Source: Nematostella vectensis (lineage: Eukaryota > Cnidaria > Anthozoa > Actiniaria > Edwardsiidae). From it: a DNA stretch of 64,000 bases. The DNA is taken from assembly GCF_932526225.1 (NCBI RefSeq), contig NC_064036.1, forward strand, positions 17,506,953 to 17,570,952. Reading direction: 5' to 3'. Below the pieces are notes generated by a model, which was not told the DNA's origin, did not search any database, and worked only from the letters and a program-made list of their open reading frames with translations. This document shows positions 1-9,900 of this stretch, piece after piece. The translations under genes were made by a program, and so were the position numbers. The first letter of the stretch is position 1, and each line of letters begins with the position of its first letter.

Positions 1-75
1 TCTCAAGCCGTTTTTCTGATATACTCGTCGCTTTCTTTGCTGCGCGTCGCTATAGCTCACGTCTCTATTATACCC

Positions 76-284
76 CCTCAACGCTGATGTTGCAGCTGCT
101 TTTGACCCGGTTTTTCCAGCACCCGTCCTTGACCAAGCACCAGTTCCTGGCCAAGCACCCGTCCTTGACCAAGCACCAGTTCCTGGCCAAGCGCCTGTAG
201 CCGCTCCTGTAAGAGTTTTTCGAGCGCGTGCACAAGTTTTGTCGCTATCTTGTGTGTCTTAGTTAATTTCCAGTTTTTCTGCAT
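76..284 (+). other. Short Ala/Pro/Val-rich open stretch with 36-bp duplication
   Basis: A 36-bp unit occurs twice in tandem, about 121-192. Read on the + strand from about 91, the frame gives an Ala/Pro/Val/Gln-rich segment with an alternating Val-Leu-Asp-Gln-Ala-Pro and Val-Pro-Gly-Gln-Ala-Pro pattern, open to a stop near 260. A run of consistent codons with a protein-like period suggests a coding exon or the start of the retroelement downstream. No domain is recognised. The antisense frame is also open, so coding status is unproven. Confidence 0.25.
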
Positions 285-299
285 TCGGTAGATGGAAAT

Positions 300-1000
300 G
301 CCTGTGGTTTTTATTAGCGGGATGTGTCTCTGCTCAATGGATAGGTATATTTGCTTGGCTAATGTGTTTCAGTTTCCAGTATTTGTGTTATTCTGGTTAT
401 GAAATTGTTAGCGAATGTGTATTTTAGCTTCTGACATTCTAACGACGGGTCTCTGCTATGTGCATTGTTTATCAGTTTCGTAAGCGAAATATGTTTCTGC
501 CCGTAGATGGGTCTCAGCTAAAATGTTTATTTATTAATCGGTTTTTATAGGCGAAATATGTTTCGGCCTGTAGCGAGTTACGTCTCTGCTAAATGTTTAT
601 TTATCGGTTTTTATAGGCGAAATGTTTATTCGGCCTGTAGCGGGTCTTGCTGTAAAGTTATTGGTCTAGTGGGCGGATACATTTCTGCAATGAGTATGTA
701 GACTCATGAAACATTTTTCGTAATCGCTATGATCTTTATTGTTTTCGGGAAATGTATCCCCAGGATTCAGTGCTTTGTATACGGTTGGTGCTTTTGTACG
801 TTGCTCCTTTTTATGTGGTAATGATGATTAAGTTTTTCACTAACCGGCTAACTTAATCTGTTATCATGCGAGTTATAATGATTTTTTTGTGGAATCTTTT
901 AAAAGTATATGTCTGTTTTACAAGGACTATTGCAAGTTATTAGAAGGAAGCTTGTCGGCGTTGATCCTTCTTTTTGTGATATTTTGTGATCTAGATTGAT
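300..1000. repeat. AT-rich region with about three diverged tandem copies, upstream of retroelement wreck
   Basis: No gene is seen. At about 430-655 a unit of roughly 70 bp recurs. It is recognisable by 'ggcgaaatatgtttc', 'ggcctgtagcg' and 'gtctctgctaaatg'. The last two copies (about 511-583 and 583-655) are the clearest. The position just upstream of gag/RT-like fragments suggests the leader or terminal repeat of the same decayed element, but no matching copy is visible downstream. Confidence 0.4.
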
Positions 1001-2935
1001 TTGGAATCTGTAGCGGCGAAGCTAGAGGAGCTTCAAAAGCAAATGTTGCATGACTCTGTTGAAAGGGCTTTTACAGACTGTGCGCCAACTGGTAGACCGT
1101 CCGGATCCGCTGATAGACGGCGCGGCTATTATTGCAGCGTTAGAGCATTTGGTGGACGCGGCCAGATCTTTTGGTCACAAAGAAATCAAGCGTTTCGACG
1201 CAATATTTAAGCCATGTCTTCCCTACGTTTATTATGAACGTTTGCCAGTCATTGTTGATCAGCTTTTGGGAGACAACGAGACTAAGAAAGTTTCACAACA
1301 GATCGGCAAAATTCCGAAATCCGGAACCCAGACAACCGTTGGACCTCCGCCTGTGGCCCGGCAACCGTATTTCCGCCCTTCACCTTATAAACGGGGTGGG
1401 ATGCATCCCCGCGGTGACCGACCCTTTGAAGGTTTTTAGATGTTTTAATTGAGAAAGACAGGCCACAGGGATGCGTCTTACCCGGAGCCTAAACAACAGT
1501 AGTTATACTGTACCCTATGAATTTCAAAACTTCGGCTCTTGTTCGAATTGTGAAACAATGGGTGGCTTAAAGTTACTGGGGTAACTCTGGTTTTGATGTA
1601 TGGTATTTTTTTGGCCCTTGCTCTCTTGTCCTTTCCTCCTGGTGGAGGAGGGGGGGGCTGTCTTAACGCCCTTAATTGCTCTGTCTTATGACGGGGTATC
1701 CCGGGGCTGCTTGAGGTCGTGTGGCCTTTTTCTTTTTCTCGTGCGGATCGTTATTTCTTCCTTTTATTTCATTATATCCAGCCACCCAGTAAAAAGTTTA
1801 AGAAGACCCTCAACCCTAGTTCTAAGTTTCCTATCAGTGCGCTGGAAAGGTTGCACTCCTTGTCCAGTAGCTCCGGTACCCTCTTCTGAGAAGGTTGCGC
1901 AATTCGAAGTTAAGGCGTCTGTCTAGGATTTATCAGAGACCCGGATACTTATCGTGGGTGAAATCAGGTGAAATTCATTGTCATGTTTCGCAGTGGGGGA
2001 ACATTCTTTCAGGGCACGGAAAAGCTACAGAGATTTTAGGGTACATCAGAAATGGAGCGAATATCGAAGAGTTTTTTGTACTTTTTAAAGGGGATTTCCA
2101 AGGAGAAATTCTACAATACAGACATTCCCCCGCAAGCTCTGTTTCCGAATAGTGAGTCGTGCCAGGATTGATCAGGGTCTGGGTAATCATGTCTTTGACT
2201 TTTGAGCCCTCAAAACTTAGGCTTTGTCATGATGAGAGATTTTTTAACTTGTGGGTAATGGACCTTCCCCTCTCTCTGGACTATATCTCCAACTTGCCTC
2301 GCTTTGTAAAACTCGTTTCAAACAACAATGGACTATAAAAGCGGTTTTGATCGTGTGTTTCCACCCCTCAATAGCAGAGCGTATTTTGGATTCGAATAGG
2401 AGTGATATTTTATGTTTATCATACTATTCCATTCGGATGGGAGGCTAGTGCCTACTTGTATCATACAAGATCTGTCACAAAGATTATTGTCGATTCTCAA
2501 CGCCACGCGTCCATATCCCCTGATAAGAAGCAATCGAAGTTTACGGCTTTGGGAGAGTCCGTTTCTACAAGGAAGCAATACTTCGGTTAAGACTTCAAAG
2601 ATTTGCCAGGAATAATAACATCGTTTTGTATCGCAGTTCCGGCCACACAGCTATAATCGAGGGAATTCTTTAAGGCAATCTCAGGGTTCCTCGCTTCCTA
2701 TTCCTATTACCCAGCAACTTAGGGAGGTGTTAGAGCATTGGCGTTTCCTCGACACCTGGGACAGTTGCCTGACCTGGCCAACAGAACGGCACATCGTTGT
2801 AACCCTTACGGATGCATCCAGTTACGCCTAGGGGGGAGGGGGGATTACGTGTGTTACCTGGAAGTTTGTGCCGAAGGGCTTGCTCTCCCCATATCTTAGC
2901 TTTATCCTGAGGCGCATTGTTCACGGGTTACCCTT
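1001..2935 (+). mobile_element. Decayed DIRS/Ngaro-like retroelement (gag-like, RT and RNase H remnants)
   Basis: Broken protein fragments lie in order on the + strand. At 1001-1439 a gag-like stretch is split between two frames, and the longer part is open from 1050 to 1439. At about 1890-2160 is a pre-RT segment. At 2329-2400 is an RT block reading DYKSGFDRV and then YFGFE. At about 2405-2470, in another frame, is the block with IPFGWEASAYLYHT. From 2530 to 2930 follow pieces resembling the RT thumb and RNase H region, with ITSF, AVPATQL, and a Cys-poor Asp/Ala stretch. The Lys-Ser-Gly and PFGW..SAYLYHT signatures are typical of tyrosine-recombinase (DIRS/Ngaro) retroelements. Many stops and frameshifts make it a pseudogene. 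No recombinase domain is seen. It could instead be another non-LTR-bounded retroelement, but the RT motifs favour DIRS. Confidence 0.6.
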
Positions 2936-2937
2936 GT

Positions 2938-3182
2938 GAAAATATACACCTATTTTACAAAAGGTTGTCAGTGCAAATGGCGAATGGCAAATGGTAAATG
3001 GCTAATGAGTACTAATTATTCGTAAAATTAAAGGTGCTAAATAAAGTCCAGCAATGTCAGAGTCAAGGATTGGTAACCTTTAATCGATGATTGTTTTGAT
3101 TTATCGATATTCTTCCAGACGCATGGTTACTTTTGGTCCATTTGAACTGGCAACCTTTTATTGAAATAGGTGTATAACTGTT
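2938..3182. mobile_element. MITE-like element with about 30-bp terminal inverted repeats
   Basis: The left end, from about 2940, reads 'tatacacctattttacaaaa' followed by 'ggttgtcag'. The right end, about 3146-3178, reads 'ggcaaccttttattgaaat' followed by 'aggtgtata', its imperfect reverse complement. The interior of about 180 bp is AT-rich with a small 'aatggcgaatggcaaatgg' repeat and no coding potential. This is a non-autonomous DNA-transposon-like structure. No target duplication could be fixed with confidence. Confidence 0.55.
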
Positions 3183-3294
3183 TTGAGCTCCTGTACGCGC
3201 CTGCTGACGACACGACCACAACCGTGCGGAGCTGCTCATGAACCCAGTAAAAAGAGGTAAACACGTTCCTTACTAGGATCTTTTATTTTTTTAG

Positions 3295-4672
3295 TCTCCT
3301 TGCCAGTCCAACCCTTGTCTCCATGGAAGCCGTTGCCTTGCAACGTACACTGATGACAAGTACACATGCAATTGCTCTTTAGGATATAAGGGAAAGCACT
3401 GCGGCATGGGTAAGTTATCATTCTGTTTCATTATACGCATTTGCACGTCGTAAGAGCGTATTTTAGCTTTTTCATCACAAAGACGGCAAGGGACTTATTT
3501 GAAGCTATAAGTATCCAAAATGTGCGCCTGGGGCGCCGAAAGCCTAGGTCAGTCCTATCCACTGGATGAATTCCTTCTTTAGCGGATAAAACTAATCCAA
3601 GTGGCGTGATTCAGTTGCATAAAGCTCGAGCCTGGGTGGCGCATTTGGCAGATAACAAAACGGACTCTTCCTTTTAAAACTACTTTCAGAATTTAGACGA
3701 TATTTTCAGACTCAATTAAAACTAAAACACATTCGAGAATACGAGCTTACATCATGCAGCCCTAGCAGGACTGGAATCAATTTCTATTGTCCGTGCTTTC
3801 GAGAAATGTGACTCTTTTTCCACTAGATATGCCGTAACACACAGACACACCAGCTGTATCCAAATGCAAATGAAGTAAACATCTCAGAAGCAAATCAAAT
3901 ACTTTCGAGTCGCAGGGTCATTCAATCCATTCTATGAAGAATATAGATTGGTTTACGCAACTTCATTTTTTTGTTAGTTTGTTACCAGGCCCTAGGCGTG
4001 CAGGATCGATCCATCATTCCAGACGCCCGTATGACCGCGTCAAGCTACTATACCGATGGGTATGAACCTCGAAACGGACGCCTTAACAACGTGTTCGTCA
4101 ACTACACAGTGAATCGGGGAATGTGGACCGCAAAACATAAGGTGGTGGGCGAATATCTCCAGGTCGATGTTGGGCGTTTAGTTGGTGTAACCAAGGTAGC
4201 AACTCAAGGTCGACCATCTACTGTTTATATTCAGTATGTGACAAGCTACAAGATAGGCTACAGCTCAGATCTTATCAACTGGATTATCTACCGCGAAGGA
4301 GGAAGTGAAAAGGTAACTTAATGGTGAAATATGCTTATGCAACGTGATGCTTTTGGCAGCAAATCGGTTCAGAAAATAGGGTCCTGTGTAGTTCAGCTCT
4401 AAATAAGGTTTTGTCAGGTCGGAAATTGTTTACAACATCTGTCAACTTTATGCAACTATTTTTTAACAAATCCACATCCACAGACCTAGGTGTGAGGTCT
4501 AGCTATAGTTCGTAATTTTTATATTTTCCAGGTTTTTCCAGGCAACAAAGACGTAAGTAGCCCCGTCTACAACCATTTTACTGCACCATTACCAGCTCGA
4601 GGTGTCCGGTTCATCGCTCAAACCTGGAATTTAGATATTTCAATGCGTGTGGAACTTTATGGATGTGGCTGA
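3295..4672 (+). CDS. EGF-like plus F5/8 type C (discoidin) domain protein, 3' exons
   Basis: Three exons are visible, at 3295-3409, 3996-4312 (or from 3989) and 4532-4672. The first encodes a complete EGF-like module with six Cys (SPCQSNPCLHGSRC, then YTCNCSLGYKGKHCG) and ends at a GTAAGT donor in phase 1. The second starts the discoidin domain (IIPDARMTASS, YLQVDVGRLVGVTKVATQGR). The third finishes it (VFPGNKD, PARGVRFIAQTWN, MRVELYGCG, stop). Family knowledge: such EGF/F5-8C proteins are secreted or cell-surface adhesion and matrix proteins that bind glycans or phospholipid. Exon 1 ends in phase 1, so acceptor 3994-3995 keeps frame, while the stronger-looking acceptor at 3987-3988 would not. 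The 5' end is missing. Upstream exons and a signal peptide were not found, perhaps because the retroelement wreck lies there. Confidence 0.8.
3410..3995 (+). other. Intron of the EGF/F5-8C gene, nothing else seen
   Basis: It runs from the GTAAGT donor to the TAG or CAG acceptors near 3988-3995. It is AT-rich with no repeat or ORF of note. The companion intron at 4313-4531 is likewise featureless. Confidence 0.5.
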
Positions 4673-5760
4673 ATAGATCATACGAAAAACAAACACTCTA
4701 AGAATTAATCAAAGGTTTATCAGATGTTTACACACACGCACAAAATTCAAAGAGGAACGTTTATCTCGTCGGTGTCATTAGTAACGGGAATTCCTCCATA
4801 CTACCATATCAGCCAGGCGCACCGTTAATTAGGAGACGGTACATTTTGATGAGTAAATCACTTAGTTCAGACACATTTCCTAAAGCAACATAATGTACAA
4901 TACAATCATATTCAATAATCCTTGTTTATCGAGGGTACCACCATATTAGCCGAATTTACAGTTTTCTAACATATGGCCCTCTTAAGCATTGTAAGCACTG
5001 TCACTGGGGGTGGTCACTGCCAGAGGGTTATTTGCATCCCTAGTGGTTCTTTTACGTCTATGGCGAAGTTTGAGAAGGACGTTCGTCATGGTTTTGGCAG
5101 GGGCGTAGCCAGGGGGGTGGCCCAGGGGGGCGCCCCCCCCCCCCCTTTTAGCAGCCAAAAATACAGTAAATGTATGAGACTTTATCTAAAACACAGGAGA
5201 AAATGACTTGAAAGGCTACGCCGCTGTTTGGGGTCTCTTTGAATGGCGTCAGGAAAAATATAGGCACTTCTAGAATTATTTCTCCTGCGTGACCCGGCAG
5301 GAATGAAAATGTTTGCAATAACTTGAAATATAATATTACAGATATAAGCATGCCAAGATTGTGTCAAACAATTTTATTTAGATGTTTATTGTCAAATAGC
5401 ATAATTATATTGACAAATAAACCTGAACGCTTGTTGTCAAAATCGCGTTAATGTTCTTTAAATTTATAGTTACAGCCTCTTTTTGTGCCAATTTTCTTCA
5501 GTTGGACAAAACTCGTTATCCGATTCGCATCAATTCAATTGAAGTTTATCAAATCAACCTTAACTCATTTACCCCTTGCAAATTTTTTCAGCAGAAATGA
5601 CAAGAAACAGCAACCTCGCTCTTTTTGAGATTTTCACAGCCCGCTGTACCTAGTCAGCGGCATCCTAGCTTTCTAACAGTGCTTTTCGGTCCCATCTCTA
5701 ATCCCTTGTGCTTATGCTAGCACAAGTTCATTAGCATAATGGGAGAGTGCCTTAGGACAT
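4673..5760. other. Intergenic, includes a fragment of a G/C-tract dispersed repeat
   Basis: No gene is seen. At 5098-5150 the phrase 'ggggcgtagccagggggg' precedes long G and C runs, the signature of a dispersed element end whose relatives recur at about 13540, 15530, 20760, 22690 and 28040. The rest is AT-rich single-copy DNA. Confidence 0.4.
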
Positions 5761-5762
5761 CT

Positions 5763-5863
5763 AGCCTGCGTAGCAAGCGTTTCGCGAAGAATGGGGCGAG
5801 TGCGGTTTTGTTCTTCATTTCAATTGAAACTTCACAGAAACGCTTGCTTTGCAGGCTATAGGA
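5763..5863. mobile_element. Short palindromic MITE (TAGCCTGCGTAGCAAGCG type)
   Basis: The left arm 'agcctgcgtagcaagcgttt' (about 5764) pairs with the right arm 'aaacgcttgctttgcaggct' (about 5839). The ends are near-perfect inverted repeats around a core of about 55 bp. It can fold into one hairpin. The outer 'TAGCCTG' end is shared with the hairpin element at 23378-23453, so the two probably belong to related non-autonomous families. Confidence 0.65.
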
Positions 5864-6981
5864 CATCATTTAGTCTATTTAGGCATAATTTAGTGCTGTG
5901 CATATTGATGTTTGCAAGCAAATTTGGATTGATGGGACGTTTTCCTTGTTTAGTAGTTTTCTAATAAATCACCACAGCTTTCCCGAATGCTTTCTTTTCT
6001 AAATTCTAGGTCTAAGTCTAGGTCTGTATGAACAACTGGAACTGATTGTTCGGCTTTGGGGAAAACAGACTCTACTCGTAAATTTTTCCATGGATATCTC
6101 AGAATGCTTTGCGCCCCCCCTTCCCCCTTGCAAACTGTTAAGGCAACAAGAGGAGTGAGCTGGGTTTTGAGACCATGTAAATGGACCTGGAAGATCAGAA
6201 TAAAGGTATCTTTGCGTCTTAAGCTGTGTTTGTTGACCTCTTTGTGGTGTTTTTAGCGTTTTGTTAAGCTGTTTTCCAAAATTTTAAATTTATCAAGAAC
6301 CTGAGCTATTATTTGGCTATAGAGTCGTTTCTATCACCTTGGTTGGATGCATATCCTCAAGATCATTTATCCCTTAGACTGATGTCTGAGTATCTTGATC
6401 TCATTGTGTTTATTTTTTATTTTTTTTAATTTCTTGGATTTTGGGTACTTCTCACGGCCGGTACAGGCCGGTCGAGGGGTCCATGGGTTCAGTGATATGA
6501 GCGTCAAGGTAGTAGAGTCTGAAGGTGCAAGGCGCAAGGCGCAAGACCTCTGTAAAGGCTATTACGCGGAACAGAACAAACCGCACAATACAATACAATG
6601 AGTTTGATGTCTTTTTTATTGCTTCGACTTTTATTGACCGATCAGGATATAAAACATAACGTTTCCTGATCGTTTAACTCGTCAGAAAGCAAGCATCGCT
6701 AGTCGTCTCCTCCCCTCCCCCCCTACCGCACTCCTCACCCCCCCTCCCCTAAATCCTCACAATCCTGGCAGTGATGTCCGATCGAAAACCGTTCTCCATT
6801 ATAATTTTTTTCTGTTTCCCCATCCTGATTTTTTTCGAGTTGTTTTCATGGTTAGGTAGGATTTTTATTATCATCAGTTGTAAATCTCTTGGTTAACCTG
6901 TAACAAACACATATTTAAATCAAGATTTAAGTCATTTAAGGCTAGACAATGAAAGAGGTTCTTGGATGCCAATATTATTGG
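5864..6981. other. Intergenic / 3' flank of the ShKT-like gene
   Basis: No coding region is recognised. On the - strand a polyadenylation hexamer (TTTATT read on +, 6615-6620) lies about 360 bp beyond the stop of the ShKT-like gene and is a candidate 3' end. C-rich simple sequence occurs at about 6710-6750. Confidence 0.35.
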
Positions 6982-9900
6982 CTACTTACAGTAGCCGCAC
7001 GTCTTTGGACATTTCACGATGTCACAGGGCCAGTCTGCATGGAACACTTTGTCGTACAAGCAAGCATAAGGGTCTTCATCGACGCAAGCAGACGCTAAAT
7101 GTACAAGAAAGCATAAGGGTCTTTATCGACGCAAGCAGACACTAAATGTACAAGAAAGCATAAGGGTCTTTATCGACGCAAGCAGACGCTAAATTTACAA
7201 GAAAGCATAAGGGTCTTTATCGACGCAAGCAGACGCTAAATGTACAAGAAAGCATAAGGGTCTTTATCGACGCAAGCAGACGCTAAATGTACAAGAAAGC
7301 ATAAGGGTCTTTATCGACGCAAGCAGACACTAAATGTACAAAAGAGCATAAGGGTCTTCATTGACGCAAGCAGACGCTAAATGTACAAGAAAGCATAAGG
7401 GTCTTTATCGACGCAAGCAGACACTAAATGTACAAGCAAGCATAAGGGTCTTTATCGACGCAAGCAGACACTAAATGTACAAGAAAGCATAAGGGTCTTT
7501 ATCGACGCAGGCAGACACTAAATGTACAAGAAAGCATAAGGGTCTTTATCGACGCAAGCAGACACTAAATGTACAAGAAAGCATAAGGGTCTTTATCGAC
7601 GCAAGCAGACACTTAATGTACAAGAAAGCATAAGGGTCTTTATCGACGCAAGCAGACACTAAATGTACAAGCAAACATAAGGGTCGTTATCGACGCAAGC
7701 AGACACTAAATGTACAAGAAAGCATAAGGGTCTTTATCGACGCAAGCAGACACTAAATGTACAAGAAAGCATAAGGGTCTTTATCGACGCAAACAGACAC
7801 TAAATGTACAAGCAAGCATAAGGGTCTTTATCGACGCAAGCAGACACTAAATGTACAAGAAAGCATAAGGGTCTTTATCGACGCAAGCAGACACTAAATG
7901 TACAAGCAAGCATAAGGGTCTTTATCGACGCAAGCAGACACTAAATGTACAAGAAAGCATAAGGGTCTTTATCGACGCAAGCAGACACTAAATGTACAAG
8001 AAAGCATAAGGGTCTTCATCGACGCAAGCAGACACTAAATGTACAAGCAAGCATAAAGGTCTTCATTGACGCAAGCAGACGCTAAATGTACAAGAAAGCA
8101 TAAGGGTCTTTATCGACGCAAGCAGACACTAAATGTACAAAATAGCATAAGGGTCTTCATTGACGCAAGCAGACGCTAAATGTACAAGAAAGCATAAGGG
8201 TCTTCATTGACGCAAGCAGACGCTAAATGTACAAGAAAGCATAAGGGTCTTTATCGACGCAAGCAGACGCTAAATGTACAAGAAAGCATAAGGGTCTTCA
8301 TCGACGCAAGCAGACACTAAATGTACAAAAAAGCATAAGGGTCTTCATTGACGCAAGCAGACGCTAAATGTACAAGAAAGCATAAGGGTCTTTATCGACG
8401 CAAGCAGACACTAAATGTACAAGCAAGCATAAGGGTCTTCATCGACGCAAGCAGACACTAAATGTACAAAAAAGCATAAGGGTCTTCATTGACGCAAGCA
8501 GACGCTAAATGTACAAGAAAGCATAAGGGTCTTTATCGACGCAAGCAGACACTAAATGTACAAGCAAGCATAAGGGTCTTTATCGACGCAAGCAGACACT
8601 AAATGTACAAGAAAGCATAAGGGTCTTTATCGACGCAGGCAGACACTAAATGTACAAGAAAGCATAAGGGTCTTTATCGACGCAAGCAGACACTAAATGT
8701 ACAAGAAAGCATAAGGGTCTTTATCGACGCAAGCAGACACTTAATGTACAAGAAAGCATAAGGGTCTTTATCGACGCAAGCAGACACTAAATGTACAAGC
8801 AAGCATAAGGGTCTTTATCGACGCAAGCAGACACTAAATGTACAAGAAAGCATAAGGGTCTTTATCGACGCAAGCAGACACTAAATGTACAAGAAAGCAT
8901 AAGGGTCTTTATCGACGCAAGCAGACACTAAATGTACAAGCAAGCATAAGGGTCTTTATCGACGCAAGCAGACACTAAATGTACAAGAAAGCATAAGGGT
9001 CTTTATCGACGCAAGCAGACACTAAATGTACAAGAAAGCATAAGGGTCTTTATCGACGCAAGCAGACACTACATATACAAGAAAGCATAAGGGTCTTCAT
9101 CGACGCAAGCAGACACTAAATGTACAAGAAAGCATAAGGGTCTTCATCGACGCAAGCAGACACTAAATGTACAAAATAGCATAAGGGTCTTCATTGACGC
9201 AAGCAGACGCTAAATGTACAAGAAAGCATAAGGGTCTTCATTGACGCAAGCAGACACTAAATGTACAAGAAAGCATAAGGGTCTTTATCGACGCAAGCAG
9301 ACACTAAATGTACAAGAAAGCATAAGGGTCTTCATCGACGCAAGCAGACACTAAATGTACAAGAAAGCATAAGGGTCTTTATCGACGCAAGCAGACACTA
9401 AATGTACAAGAAAGCATAAGGGTCTTTATCGACGCAAGCAGACACTAAATGTACAAGAAAGCATAAGGGTCTTTATCGACGCAAGCAGACGCTAAATGTA
9501 CAAGAAAGCATAAGGGTCTTTATCGACGCAAGCAGACACTAAATGTACAAGAAAGCATAAGGGTCTTTATCGACGCAAGCAGACACTAAATGTACAAGAA
9601 AGCATAAGGGTCTTTATCGACGCAAGCAGACACTAAATGTACAAGAAAGCATAAGGGTCTTTATCGACGCAAGCAGACGCTAAATGTACAAGAAAGCATA
9701 AGGGTCTTTATCGACGCAAGCAGACACTAAATGTACAAGAAAGCATAAGGGTCTTCATCGACGCAAGCAGACACTAAATGTACAAGAAAGCATAAGGGTC
9801 TTCACCGACGCAAGCAGACACTAAATGTACAAGAAAGCATAAGGGTCTTCACCGACGCAAGCAGACACTACATATACAAGCAAGCATAAAGGTCCTTAAC

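Noticed and set aside
4526-4546. 'tttccaggtttttcc' also present at about 12755 and 16915
   Set aside because: Three occurrences of a low-complexity 15-mer. One is explained by a splice acceptor and the others have no shared flanks.
7048-9900. CRISPR-like array
   Set aside because: It is a pure tandem repeat without spacers, in a eukaryotic intron.
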